Assembly: GCF_030323265.1 (NCBI RefSeq)
Contig: NZ_CP104992.1
Coordinates: forward strand, 867,501-931,500
Length of the DNA stretch: 64,000 nt
Reading direction: 5' to 3'
From: Terrirhizobium terrae
GTDB lineage: Bacteria; Pseudomonadota; Alphaproteobacteria; Rhizobiales; Rhizobiaceae
A program made the position numbers and the translations under genes. How positions within the stretch are numbered: the stretch's first letter is position 1; each line of letters begins with the position of its first letter. The notes under the pieces are model-generated. The model worked only from the letters and a program-made list of their open reading frames with translations, did no database searches and was not told the DNA's origin. Positions 39,393-47,842 of this stretch are shown one piece after another.

Positions 39393-39882
39393 GCGCCAAC
39401 TTCCCCTCTACGTCCGCAATGGTGAGCCATACGTCCGCGATCTGGACCTTGCCGTGTCCCTTGGGATGCGCCGTCCGATCGACATCAGGACCGGCCTCAT
39501 CAAACTCTACGTCACCGGCCCGATGCACTATGGCTTCATGATCTGGGAAGATGATGGCGGTGTAGCCGTGTCAGTCGATCCATCGCGGGCCTATCTGCTG
39601 ACCGAAGATCAGGCGCTGTTCGTCTGTCACTTCTCGACTAGCCGCCGAGCTGATGCCACGGCCCGAGCGGTTGTCACCGCCTTTGCCCGCCACAAGAGCC
39701 TGAGCGTTCTCCTTCGGGAGGCGCTGACGCGGGCCATGGGTGATGCCGCTGCTGGCCGCGAGGCGTTGTTTATCGACGCCCTAAAGGCTCGGCTTAGGCA
39801 GACCGTGAAGGTGCGCCGCCACACGACGAGACGGCGGCGGCTACCGCAGACCTTCAGCTCGAAACGCTCCAGCCTCAGATAG
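39389..39882 (+). CDS. phage antirepressor-like protein, frame break near 39398
   Basis: The main frame reads QLPLYVRNGEPYVRDLDLAV, SLGMRRPIDIRTGLIKLY, YLLTEDQALFVCHFSTSRRA and DATARAVVTAFARH. This is the layout of phage regulatory proteins (Rha/antirepressor-like) with an N-terminal DNA-binding module. There is no start in that frame, but the ATG at 39389 (MS...) joins it if one base is added near 39398, giving about 164 residues. The C-terminal tail is very basic (RRHTTRRRRLPQTF). It suggests a prophage ancestry for this part of the island. Confidence 0.6.
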
Positions 39883-39942
39883 CGTTCTTACCTTCCTCGT
39901 CCCCCCGGTTTTTTCGCCTTTCGCCATCAGACCGGCGCTCAT

Positions 39943-40664
39943 CTACCTCGGAGCATTGAGCGCGTTAAAATGCGGGGACGAGACAAGAGGAGCTGCCTTT
40001 TCCTTTGGTTGCGGAGAGGGCATGTCGAGTCCTGCCACTACGGTCTCGATCATCTTTCGCTTCGGGGCACCCTGAGTATGCCTCAGAAGGAAGATGCGGG
40101 TCGAAGGATTGGTCGGCAAAACGCCCAGTCGAGAACCGGCAAGAGGGACATCGACCTCTTCAAAGGCCATCTCTGGCAGTGCCCACTGAATTTTTTGCTG
40201 AATACAAAGACCACGTCAGGCGCATTTTTGGAAATCTCATCCTCAAACCGTGACTTCGCGACTGGCACCATTGGTCCGCTCAGGTGAGCGTATCGCTTTT
40301 CCCCTTCGCCGATCGCCCACGGAGCATAGTTCATGAATAGGACACGGCTCCAAAAATCGGAGTGGGTCGTGAAGCCGAAGTAGTCGCGGATGTGGTTGAA
40401 GAACGCGATATTGTAATCTCCTGAGACGACCTTTTCGAGAACCTCCTCGGTAACTTCGCTGTCGTCTGGCTCATCCTCGCCAAGCCAGTGGGAGTTGCCG
40501 ACGATCATAACGCGGCGGCCTTCGATGCCTTGCTCGTACAGGTCTCCGCGCCACGGACGGTGGATCACGTAGTTTGGGTCGATCGCTTCAGAAATTGGTC
40601 TTCTCCCTTGGTAATCTGGCTTTCCGAAATCATTAGGCGTGTATTCCCAACGCCACAACCGCAT
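39943..40664 (-). CDS. unrecognised globular protein, frame break near 40195
   Basis: The N-terminal part (MRLWRWEYTPNDFGKPDYQG, RRVMIVGNSHWLGEDEPDD, FNHIRDYFGFTTHSDFWSRV, FMNYAPWAIGEGEKRY) is followed in another frame by LPEMAFEEVDVPLAGSRLGV and LPTNPSTRIFLLRHTQGAPK. Adding one A to the A6 run (40191-40196 on the plus strand) joins them into about 240 residues. The order of a GNSH-type loop, an NYAPW segment and a late NPST segment recalls uracil-DNA-glycosylase-fold proteins. This is a weak impression only. It lies opposite to its neighbours. Confidence 0.5.
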
Positions 40665-41138
40665 ATCGGGAACACGACGGCAACCGCTAATCGACGCTGG
40701 AAAACTGACACTCAGAAGCTCAAATCGATTACCCCACCCTTATAGAAGGGCCTGAAGGGGGAGACCATCATCTGAAATGAACTGGAACAGAGGATGGCTG
40801 ATGAAATCAGGATGATCTCTGTCTTGATATTCATGGTGATGATGATCGTGATGAAACCCTAATCCACCTATAGTCTCCCTTCATGTCCACCCCGAGGTTT
40901 CCTTCATAGCGAACCCTCGACCACCTCCACCCCGCACAGTCCCCATCATGGACGCTCGACTTCCGAGAGTGCGATAGCTCATGCTCAAAGTTGAGCATCA
41001 GCCGTTCTCATGGGTGTGGTGACCCTCGGCCCTCTTGTCGCGACTTCTAGGCTCAGCCTCGTGGTCTGCTGACGAGAGGGCCGTTTGCATTTCACCGCCC
41101 CGCCAACATCACCACCACAGAACCCTGAGACCATCATC
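40665..41138. other. intergenic region in island, no gene seen
   Basis: No ORF with plausible coding sequence is visible. The stretch has short GATGAT/GATCGTGATGA runs near 40838-40857 without an ordered repeat. It separates the leftward 40664 gene from the rightward small genes and so should hold their promoters. Confidence 0.4.
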
Positions 41139-41498
41139 ATGCACAACGAAACTTCCCTTGGTCGGGAGGATGGCGAAGCCATGCCTTCAGCCACCTCTAC
41201 CCTGAAAATCTTCATCCAGCCCACCAGCCTCGACCAGCGTGGGCAGAACTACTCGGTCTCGTTCGAAGGCGAGATCATCATCGACAAGACCCGCAATCCC
41301 TCCGCCGATGCCTGCCGCCGCTTGGTCGCTCTCGGCCACTCCGGTCGGCTTGAGGTCTGGGGCATCGGTGAGCCGTTCGCTCGCCTCATCATCCGCGACA
41401 TCGAGACCGCAGCCGCCCTCACGATCTCCGAGACCACCGGACATGGCCCGAGGGTCGCGACCTACCAACCCTTCAACGCCTCGGCGCTTGCCGCCTGA
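41139..41498 (+). CDS. hypothetical protein
   Basis: The 119-residue protein MHNETSLGREDGEAMPSATS continues with a beta-rich core: TLKIFIQPTSLDQRGQNYSV, FEGEIIIDKTRNPSADACRR and LIIRDIETAAALTISE. No membrane segment or signal is present. Its start could also be at MPSATS, 14 codons later. It is the first of three small same-strand genes (41139, 41534, 41985) separated by 35-145 bases, probably one transcript. Function unknown; the set resembles small accessory genes of phages and plasmids of rhizobia. Confidence 0.6.
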   Translation: MHNETSLGREDGEAMPSATSTLKIFIQPTSLDQRGQNYSVSFEGEIIIDKTRNPSADACRRLVALGHSGRLEVWGIGEPFARLIIRDIETAAALTISETTGHGPRVATYQPFNASALAA

Positions 41499-41533
41499 CA
41501 CGACCATCATCACGAACCCAGAAAGAAACGCAC

Positions 41534-41842
41534 ATGACCTTTCCGCGTATTCGCACCATGACCATCGACAGCCATGACGAGGATGTCGCCATCATTCGCA
41601 TCCGCTTCATCAACGCTGCTGACGGCTCTGCCCAGTTCCTGACCACGGATGTCGGTGAGCATCTCGACATCAACGCTGACGAGGACGGTGATTGCCTCGA
41701 TGTTCTGACCGACTTCGGCATCCCCTTCACGAAGACCACCGTCAATGACCGAGGCCAGATCATCGGCCCCGTTGGTCTCATCTCCGAGCGTGATTACAGG
41801 CGGCTTATCGTCGAGGTCTCGAAGCTCCGCCTGGACGCCTGA
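41534..41842 (+). CDS. small acidic hypothetical protein
   Basis: The 102-residue acidic protein starts MTFPRIRTMTIDSHDEDVAI and contains FLTTDVGEHLDINADEDGDC and TTVNDRGQIIGPVG. AGAAAGAAACGCAC precedes the ATG. It is predicted to be a small alpha/beta protein without membrane segments. The high Asp content is like that of some phage-encoded inhibitors, but that is only an analogy. Second gene of the small-gene set. Confidence 0.6.
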   Translation: MTFPRIRTMTIDSHDEDVAIIRIRFINAADGSAQFLTTDVGEHLDINADEDGDCLDVLTDFGIPFTKTTVNDRGQIIGPVGLISERDYRRLIVEVSKLRLDA

Positions 41843-41984
41843 GACCCAATCCCAAAAACGCGCCTATGAGCGCTATTCCTCATCGGCGGGTGGTCTTCAC
41901 CCGTCCATGCACTCCGTGCGCCCAGAAGGCCGACACGAGGCAACCAGAAACCACCGTCACCCCCATAACAACGGAAACAATCGC

Positions 41985-42407
41985 ATGACAGCATTCGGCG
42001 AAGCATTCAAAGCCGCCCGCTCAGCCGGTAAGACCACCTTCAAGTGGCAGGGCCGAGCCTATCACACCAAGACCAAGGAGGAGATGGAGAAGACCATGAA
42101 GTCTGTCCCCACTCCGACACCACGACCAGCCACCAACAGCGGCCCGCGCTCCAGCTCGGTCGATGCCGAGAATGCTGGTCGCTCCACGGCCAAGACTGCC
42201 CCGGCATCTCAGCCCGAGGACACGCGCTCGACCAGTTCGCTGGCGATCACCCCAACCAAGACGGAAGCCAAGGCTGAGACCAAGCAGGCAGCCACGCAGC
42301 GGCCTCGCTCCAACGGTAAGTCCAGCTTCCTCGCCACCCACAAGGGCAACCCTCCGACGCTGCCTATCAGCAAGCCGAGGCGCACCCGAGCATGGGCCAA
42401 TAAGTAG
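41985..42407 (+). CDS. hypothetical protein with Ser/Thr/Pro-rich middle
   Basis: The 140-residue protein starts MTAFGEAFKAARSAGKTTFK and continues WQGRAYHTKTKEEMEKTM. This short motif recurs in small proteins of rhizobial phages. A disordered Ser/Thr/Pro/Lys-rich region follows, and a basic C-terminus (PISKPRRTRAWANK). CGGAAACAA before the ATG is a weak ribosome site. Probably a phage-derived accessory protein of unknown role. A short hairpin with T5 follows at 42416-42439. Confidence 0.6.
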   Translation: MTAFGEAFKAARSAGKTTFKWQGRAYHTKTKEEMEKTMKSVPTPTPRPATNSGPRSSSVDAENAGRSTAKTAPASQPEDTRSTSSLAITPTKTEAKAETKQAATQRPRSNGKSSFLATHKGNPPTLPISKPRRTRAWANK

Positions 42408-42415
42408 GCCTACTG

Positions 42416-42439
42416 GTCCGCATCAGGTCCGGACTTTTT
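42416..42439 (+). terminator. possible weak terminator
   Basis: GTCCG-CATCAGGTC-CGGAC followed by TTTTT forms a 5-bp stem nine bases after the stop of the preceding gene. Short stem, so low confidence. Confidence 0.4.
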
Positions 42440-42590
42440 CGGGCCAAAAATTCGAGACCCCAATCAGATACAAGGCTCTACCGGCTTCCCCCGGTGGGCC
42501 TCCTCCCTGCATTTTGAGGCCATCTCGATGCACTTGACGGGCGCATAACCCGCTGTAATCGAATGACAAACCCACCGTGAGACCTTTCGA

Positions 42591-42971
42591 ATGACCCACA
42601 CTCGAACCGATGCCTTCTCATCGAAGCGGACGCTGTACGAGGCCTTCCGCTTCATCGAAACCTTCCGTGAGCTGCGGCCTGACATGCCGATGCAGACAGC
42701 CGCCATCCTGCTCCTCATCGCCATGAAGCCGGGGATTGGTCAGCGGGAGTTGCTCGACCTCATGGACATCAGCCAAGCCGGTGTCTCCCGCAACGTCTAT
42801 GCTCTCTTGGACACCGACCGACACGGAAAGCCGGGGCTGAACTTCGTTAGCCAGCGTCGTCAGCCGAGCGATGGGCGGAACACAGAGCTGCACCTGACCA
42901 GCGAGGGCCATGCTTTCCTCCATCGCCTTCTGGTCGCTACTCATGCCGAGGAGGAGACAATCAGCGCTTAG
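42591..42971 (+). CDS. MarR-like winged-helix regulator
   Basis: The 126-residue protein has a helical start (SKRTLYEAFRFIETFRELRP). The winged-helix core follows (QTAAILLLIAMKPGIGQREL with LLDLMDISQAGVSRNVYALL), with a wing around RQPSDGRNTELHLTSEG and a dimer helix at the end. It is probably a DNA-binding regulator of the island; similar small proteins occur in phages and plasmids. The gene runs directly into the headless resolvase. Confidence 0.75.
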   Translation: MTHTRTDAFSSKRTLYEAFRFIETFRELRPDMPMQTAAILLLIAMKPGIGQRELLDLMDISQAGVSRNVYALLDTDRHGKPGLNFVSQRRQPSDGRNTELHLTSEGHAFLHRLLVATHAEEETISA

Positions 42972-43009
42972 GCCGTGTCGATAAGCTGGAGGGGAGCAAT
43001 CCCCCTTCA

Positions 43010-43417
43010 GTGCCAATAGACCATGCCCGTGAAGGTGATGTATTCATCGTCACCAAGCTGGACCGATTGGCGCGCTCCATGACCGACCTAGTGAGGATCA
43101 AGGACACGCTGGAGACTAAAGGCGTCACGCTCAAAATCCTTAATCTCAACATCGACACCTCGACACCTACCGGCAAGCTGATGCTGAGCCTGCTAGGTTC
43201 CATTGCCGAGTTCGAGCGCGACATCATGCTGGAGCGGCAGCGGGAGGGCATTGCCAGGGCGAAAGCTGACGGCAAGTACAAGGGCCGCGCCCCGACTGCT
43301 CAGCGGAAAGCTGATGACGTGAAGCGCCTGAGGGCCGAAGGGAAGACCGCAGAGCAAATAGTTGTGGAATTAGGCATCAGCCGTTCCAGCGTGTTCAGGG
43401 CGCTTCGGGCGGAATAA
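43010..43417 (+). pseudogene. serine resolvase fragment lacking catalytic N-terminus
   Basis: The frame reads DHAREGDVFIVTKLDRLARS, GKLMLSLLGSIAEFERDIML and ERQREGIARAKADGKYKGR. It ends in a Hin-like helix-turn-helix (QIVVELGISRSSVFRALRAE). These are the central and C-terminal parts of a resolvase/invertase. The first ~50 residues, which hold the YxRVSTxxQ motif and the catalytic Ser, are missing, and no frame upstream supplies them. The open frame continues upstream only to about 42850, across the 3' end of the winged-helix gene. It is probably a deletion remnant; a DNA-binding protein made from the GTG at 43010 is possible. Confidence 0.8.
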
Positions 43418-43709
43418 TCACGCGTCCGTTTGTCATGGGATGATTATGTATTTTCACCTGATGCACGTGAATTTCGAAACGAGGCATAGCGCCGGGTATG
43501 AGGATGGTGGAAAAACATCGAAAACGCAGAAGACAAAACGATTCAAGTAAATATACGAAAGAACAATCGACAGTAAACAACTGAATAAATACGCTTTTCA
43601 ATGATGTTTAAGGCAAGAAACTCAAGCTCCAAATGAAAATGATACTTTATCACTTGACGAAAAACCAAAAGGTGAGAACCTCCCACACATACACGCTATG
43701 GGGGTTAAT

Positions 43710-44543
43710 ATGCAAAGACGCACTTTTCTTACGGGCTGTGTAGCCTCGACAGCAGCATTTGGCTTCGCTGCCAACAAAGCACTCTCGCAATCTTCAGGTG
43801 AAGGGATCGAGATTGAGAGTCCGATGCCTCCTCTTCCAGATGATCTTGTTGCCTTAGACGGACAAGCCGCAGCGCCTTTTATTGAAACTACCGTTGTAGG
43901 CACTGGGAAGCCGCTAGCTCACGAAATAACTGACGCTTACAACGTTCTAATCGCATCGCCTTTTAACTGCGAACCGATTGAAGTCGCCGAGTATTTTCTC
44001 AAACTGGGACAAGGCGATTTCGGGGCCAACCTCGCAAAATACGCTCGCGAATGGCCCGAGCGCGCCAACCCCGTAATATTCCATTTTTTCTCAGCCACGA
44101 GAACTAAGCCCGAAGGTGATGCAACTGCATGGTGCGCCGCATTTATGAATTGGTGCCACGTAAGAGCAAAAGCGAAAACTATCGACGAAATCGGCAAATC
44201 ACCGGGCTTTTTCTCTCAGTCAGGACAACCATTCAGCAATGACAATCTATTGAGATTCAGCACAAACAGCGCAAGCTCCGGATCGTTCCGATGCAACACA
44301 AAGACGGATGACCCAGCAAGAGGTGACCTAGTCGTCATGGCGAACAAAGGAACTGGCAATATGACCGCTAGCTGCCTTGGAACAGGTCATGTGGCATTCT
44401 TTATTGCGAAGCTTCCTGATGGAAAGGTTAGGATGCTCGGAGGCAATCAAGGATTGGCAGGCACGAATGGAGCCGTGACCATGGGCAAAGAAGCGATCGG
44501 CCCGAACAGCCGCTTCTTTTCGTTTGTTCAAGCAAAGGGCTAG
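43710..44543 (+). CDS. exported CHAP/TIGR02594-type amidase or peptidase
   Basis: The 277-residue protein begins MQRRTFLTGCVASTAAFGFA, a Tat-type signal (RRTFL), with cleavage likely near ALSQ. The core has ATAWCAAFMNWCHVRA (catalytic Cys), RGDLVVMANKG, GHVAFFIAKL (His) and MLGGNQG, the arrangement of TIGR02594/CHAP-type cysteine hydrolases that cut peptidoglycan or peptides. The start at MQRRTF is chosen because GGGGG lies 5 bases upstream; an ATG four codons earlier overlaps that site. It is followed 4 bases later by an exported trypsin-like protease, so the two form an operon. AT-richer than the chromosome. Confidence 0.8.
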   Translation: MQRRTFLTGCVASTAAFGFAANKALSQSSGEGIEIESPMPPLPDDLVALDGQAAAPFIETTVVGTGKPLAHEITDAYNVLIASPFNCEPIEVAEYFLKLGQGDFGANLAKYAREWPERANPVIFHFFSATRTKPEGDATAWCAAFMNWCHVRAKAKTIDEIGKSPGFFSQSGQPFSNDNLLRFSTNSASSGSFRCNTKTDDPARGDLVVMANKGTGNMTASCLGTGHVAFFIAKLPDGKVRMLGGNQGLAGTNGAVTMGKEAIGPNSRFFSFVQAKG

Positions 44544-44547
44544 CGCA

Positions 44548-45678
44548 ATGCGCCTTTTTCTACTGTTCGTTTGCCTGTACTCTATATTACCCGACAGCCT
44601 CTTCGCGTCAGATGCAATGCAACGAACTGTCGTCAAGCTTTTCAAACGAGCAATAGTCAAGATTGACGTATCAGGCAGGGTTCCTCAGTTTGACAGCGGC
44701 GGTATTGACCAGTGTCAATCGCAAGGGATGGGCTTTTTGGTAAGCCGTTCTTTGATCATATCAGCGAGACACGTGATAGATACTCCTGCTGTTTGCGATA
44801 AGGTCATAAGGGCTTCGTCCGCCTCCGCGACCTTCCAGTCCATAGCAGACGAAGCAAGCTCGCTAGGTGACATTGTTCTTTTGAAGCTCAGGGGCAGCGA
44901 TGCCCCGAACAGCATGTGCGCATTGGCAATAGCCGATAAAAGCGTTGTGAATGAAACGGTGGTGCGTTTTGCAATGCCAGCGCCTTTAGTTGATCCAGCC
45001 GCCCTATTAACGGAATTAGATGACCTCGGACAATTTGCGCCAAACGTTAGGTTTAGCCCCGCACCAGTACACAATGGCGATAGTGGCGGCCCGTTAGTTC
45101 ATATGTTCTCGGTCGTCGGATTGACAAAGGAGAAGCTCACGCAGGTTGACGGTTATGGGGTTATGATTCCTGTTGAACCTATAATTCGATTGCTGAGAGC
45201 CGCAAATTTCGCGCCGGATGGGTCTCTTTGTAACCCCTTGGAGATGGCAGCCTCGCCCTTTGGGGCTACGTTCTCATCTGAAATTTACACCGCAGATCAG
45301 CTCGAAGACGGGCTGAACAGCACGATAATCGGCGCCTCAATCATCGTTCCCGGCGGTGGAGCACCGTTCGGCGAGAATAATAGCCTCATTCCTAGCCTTA
45401 GGGACAATTCGCATCACGGCCCATTCGGTGGCGGTGGTCACCTTGGCGATCTTCAGCTCAATCTTCCTCCACGAAATCCAACAATATCTGCACCCTCCGA
45501 CAATCCATACTCCACCTCTGTATGGAAGAACTCAGATGGAAAAAGTGTGTCGGTAAATATCAGTCCTGATTTTCGTCAATCGGGTATAGAAGCTGAGTTC
45601 TTCGAGAAATCCCTGACATCTCAACTATGGAGGGATTTTACCACGTCTCTGCGAACAGAAGCGGTAGCGCAGCCTTAA
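44548..45678 (+). CDS. exported trypsin-like serine protease
   Basis: The 376-residue protein has a Sec signal peptide (MRLFLLFVCLYSILPDSLFA|SDA). A chymotrypsin-fold domain follows with the triad His in IISARHVIDTP, Asp in LGDIVLLKL and Ser in HNGDSGGPLVH. The C-terminal third (IIVPGGGAPFGENNSLIPSL, Gly/His-rich then Ser/Pro-rich) is not recognised and may be a linker with a short terminal domain. It starts 4 bases after the CHAP gene, so the two should be made together and act in the periplasm or outside. A regulatory or toxin-processing role is inference. Confidence 0.82.
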   Translation: MRLFLLFVCLYSILPDSLFASDAMQRTVVKLFKRAIVKIDVSGRVPQFDSGGIDQCQSQGMGFLVSRSLIISARHVIDTPAVCDKVIRASSASATFQSIADEASSLGDIVLLKLRGSDAPNSMCALAIADKSVVNETVVRFAMPAPLVDPAALLTELDDLGQFAPNVRFSPAPVHNGDSGGPLVHMFSVVGLTKEKLTQVDGYGVMIPVEPIIRLLRAANFAPDGSLCNPLEMAASPFGATFSSEIYTADQLEDGLNSTIIGASIIVPGGGAPFGENNSLIPSLRDNSHHGPFGGGGHLGDLQLNLPPRNPTISAPSDNPYSTSVWKNSDGKSVSVNISPDFRQSGIEAEFFEKSLTSQLWRDFTTSLRTEAVAQP

Positions 45679-45801
45679 ACTGGCCACCCTAATGCGCGTA
45701 ACATGACGCCATAAATGGCTATTTCAGCAAAACCTCAGCAGAAAATTATTGCATAATGCAAAAATTTCACAACATAATCCGACCATCACAATGATTCGAA
45801 T

Positions 45802-46527
45802 GTGGCGGACCTCATGTTGGAAATGGCACAGCAGTTGGAATTCGCAGCCGGCATCAGGCGAGATGTCTCGAGAAACATTTTGCTGGAAGTGCAAGAGATA
45901 TTCCCCGTTGGCGCGCGACAAGCGGACCACTCAGTTAATTCCGCAGAGAGTAAGGAAGAGCGGCCTTTGCTGCTTTCCTCTCGCCGCAAAAGATTGGCGA
46001 TCGGACTTCTGCGGGCGCAGATGTTGGATGAGGCTTTCGAACAAATTTTGACGAGGCACGGCGTCGAGTTTGTACGACAGATCAAGATCGATGTCGGAAC
46101 AGATGAGAAGAAGGATACCCCTGTTTTCGTCACAGTGGGTCGGTTTGGTTCCACGCTATTGGGTTTTGCTTCCCACCTCAAAGCCGACGATTTGCCAAAT
46201 AAGCGGAGCAAATCGCGAAGGGCGCTGTGCACGCTGAACAGGGGCCTAACGAGAGACCTTTTCGCCCCGCTTGAAAGCTACAGAGACGCAGACCGGTTCG
46301 CTGTTCTTATGGTTCGGCGCGATCTGGAAGATGTGTCTAAGATAGCGATGATTACCGTTTGCCTGATTGATGCGCGGCAAGAGCGCTTTGTCTACCAGCA
46401 AGAACTGGGTGAATTTTTGGCTGGATATGGCTCTGCGTCCGGAGTACCTGCTCGCCGAACGACAGTGCTCAAACCGGTCAAAACCACCTTCAAAGGATCA
46501 TCGACCGGCGAGCAAGAGACGAAGTAG
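45802..46527 (+). CDS. unknown protein upstream of XRE-ImmA gene
   Basis: The 241-residue protein reads MADLMLEMAQQLEFAAGIRR, SRRKRLAIGLLRAQMLDEAF, EQILTRHGVEFVRQIKIDVG and VCLIDARQERFVYQQELGEF. No signal peptide or membrane helix is present; it looks alpha/beta with a charged helical start. The start is GTG at 45802 or ATG at 45814. It lies 20 bases before the XRE-ImmA gene on the same strand and is likely its partner. I do not recognise the fold. In two-gene modules with ImmA/IrrE proteins such a partner is often a toxin or a repressor target. Confidence 0.65.
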   Translation: MADLMLEMAQQLEFAAGIRRDVSRNILLEVQEIFPVGARQADHSVNSAESKEERPLLLSSRRKRLAIGLLRAQMLDEAFEQILTRHGVEFVRQIKIDVGTDEKKDTPVFVTVGRFGSTLLGFASHLKADDLPNKRSKSRRALCTLNRGLTRDLFAPLESYRDADRFAVLMVRRDLEDVSKIAMITVCLIDARQERFVYQQELGEFLAGYGSASGVPARRTTVLKPVKTTFKGSSTGEQETK

Positions 46528-46547
46528 GTTTGATATGGTGAATAACC

Positions 46548-47666
46548 GTGCGTAACGGTGTGGTCGGCTTCTCGGGCGCCAAGCTTGCCGAAGCGAGACT
46601 GGCGAGAGGCATAAGTTCGCGTAAGGCGTTGGCGGACTTGATGCGTAAAGCACCTAGCACCGTCATTCGGTGGGAGGACGGTGAAACTGCGCCAGAACCG
46701 TCAGCGTTAGCTGAGTTGGCGAACGTGCTTAGCATGCCGGAAGACTTCTTTCTGGCAGAGCGTAAAGGTGAAAGCGGCTTGCCGTTTTTCCGTTCGTTTG
46801 CTGGCGCATTGAAGAGTGACCGTGGCGTCCAAGAAGTTCGCTTGCTGTGGCTGCAGGATATAACTGCGGTTGCCGATCACTACGCATATTTACCAGAAGT
46901 TGATGTCCCCGATATGTTAGCTGGCCGCTCCTTCAAAACCCTCAGAGAGGAGGAGATCGAAGCTATCGCTATCAACGCGAGAAACCATTGGGGTTTGGCG
47001 CTACGTCCGATAGCCGACATGGTCGCTTTCCTTGAGAAAATAGGCGTGGTCGTCGCCGCTGAGACCATGGAGACAACGCAACTAGACGGAGTGAGCCGGT
47101 GGGGGAGCGACGGTCGGCCCTATGTTCTGCTAGCCAATGATAAGCAGTCTTTTTCTCGACGCCAATTCGACGCAGCGCATGAGCTTGGGCATCTTCTAAT
47201 TCATCGTGCCGTCACTCAGAATGAATTGGTCGAAGATCATCGCCTCATTGAGGACCAAGCGCATCGCTTCGCCTCCGCTTTTTTGCTGCCAGCAGCGCAA
47301 TACGTAGCAGAGGTAAGCTCTGGGGCGATGTGGGAACTCGAACGCCTCAAGGCTCGATGGAAGGTATCAATTAAAGCTCAGATAGTTCGGCTGCAGAGGC
47401 TAAGCGTGATCGACAAAGGCAACGCTCTTCGTCTTTACAAGGCGTACAGTGCGCGAGGTTATAACGCTAACGAGCCATTCGACGACACTTGGGAGCTTCA
47501 ACACCCCTCCCTTCTCTCCGATGTGTTCCGCGCATTGATAGACTCGGCGGAGATTAGCAAAGAAGTGCTGCGGCATGACCTCCCGCTACTTCCACATGAT
47601 GTTGAGAGTCTAACCAATCTTCCTTCCGGGTGGCTGAGCCAGAGTCTGCGCGTGTCGTGTTGCTGA
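46548..47666 (+). CDS. XRE-family HTH protein with ImmA/IrrE metallopeptidase domain
   Basis: The 372-residue protein has an N-terminal XRE helix-turn-helix (LAEARLARGISSRKALADLM and RKAPSTVIRWEDGETAPEPS). The ImmA/IrrE (M78) domain follows with zinc motif HELGHLLIH and a downstream Glu in EDQAHRFASAFLLPA. ImmA-type proteins cleave phage repressors or antitoxins, and the fused HTH can target the protease to operators. The start codon is GTG (VRNGVVGFSGAKLAE). It is the last gene before attR and shares an operon with the unknown 45802 gene. Confidence 0.88.
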   Translation: MRNGVVGFSGAKLAEARLARGISSRKALADLMRKAPSTVIRWEDGETAPEPSALAELANVLSMPEDFFLAERKGESGLPFFRSFAGALKSDRGVQEVRLLWLQDITAVADHYAYLPEVDVPDMLAGRSFKTLREEEIEAIAINARNHWGLALRPIADMVAFLEKIGVVVAAETMETTQLDGVSRWGSDGRPYVLLANDKQSFSRRQFDAAHELGHLLIHRAVTQNELVEDHRLIEDQAHRFASAFLLPAAQYVAEVSSGAMWELERLKARWKVSIKAQIVRLQRLSVIDKGNALRLYKAYSARGYNANEPFDDTWELQHPSLLSDVFRALIDSAEISKEVLRHDLPLLPHDVESLTNLPSGWLSQSLRVSCC

Positions 47667-47758
47667 AACAACCGAAATCTGCGCCGCGAAATGCTGAAGG
47701 CAATCAGGGGCAGATCATACCTTTAAAGCGAGATTGAAGACTTGGGCTGGAGTTGAAA

Positions 47759-47782
47759 CTGCTACAGCAACCTGCTACAGCG
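47759..47782. promoter_or_regulatory. right-end integrase arm-type repeats
   Basis: CTGCTACAGC occurs at 47759-47768 and 47772-47781, a 13-base period identical to the left-end pair at 35975-35997. The pair lies 61 bases inside attR. Confidence 0.65.
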
Positions 47783-47842
47783 GACAGCGCAGATGGAAAT
47801 CTAAACCATTGAAATCATTGCCCACAGACCGGTGACCTGACG

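Noticed and set aside
43710..43760. Lipobox (LTGC) in the CHAP protein making it a lipoprotein
   Set aside because: The Cys comes at residue 9 without a preceding hydrophobic stretch, whereas RRTFL plus the following hydrophobic region fit a Tat signal better.
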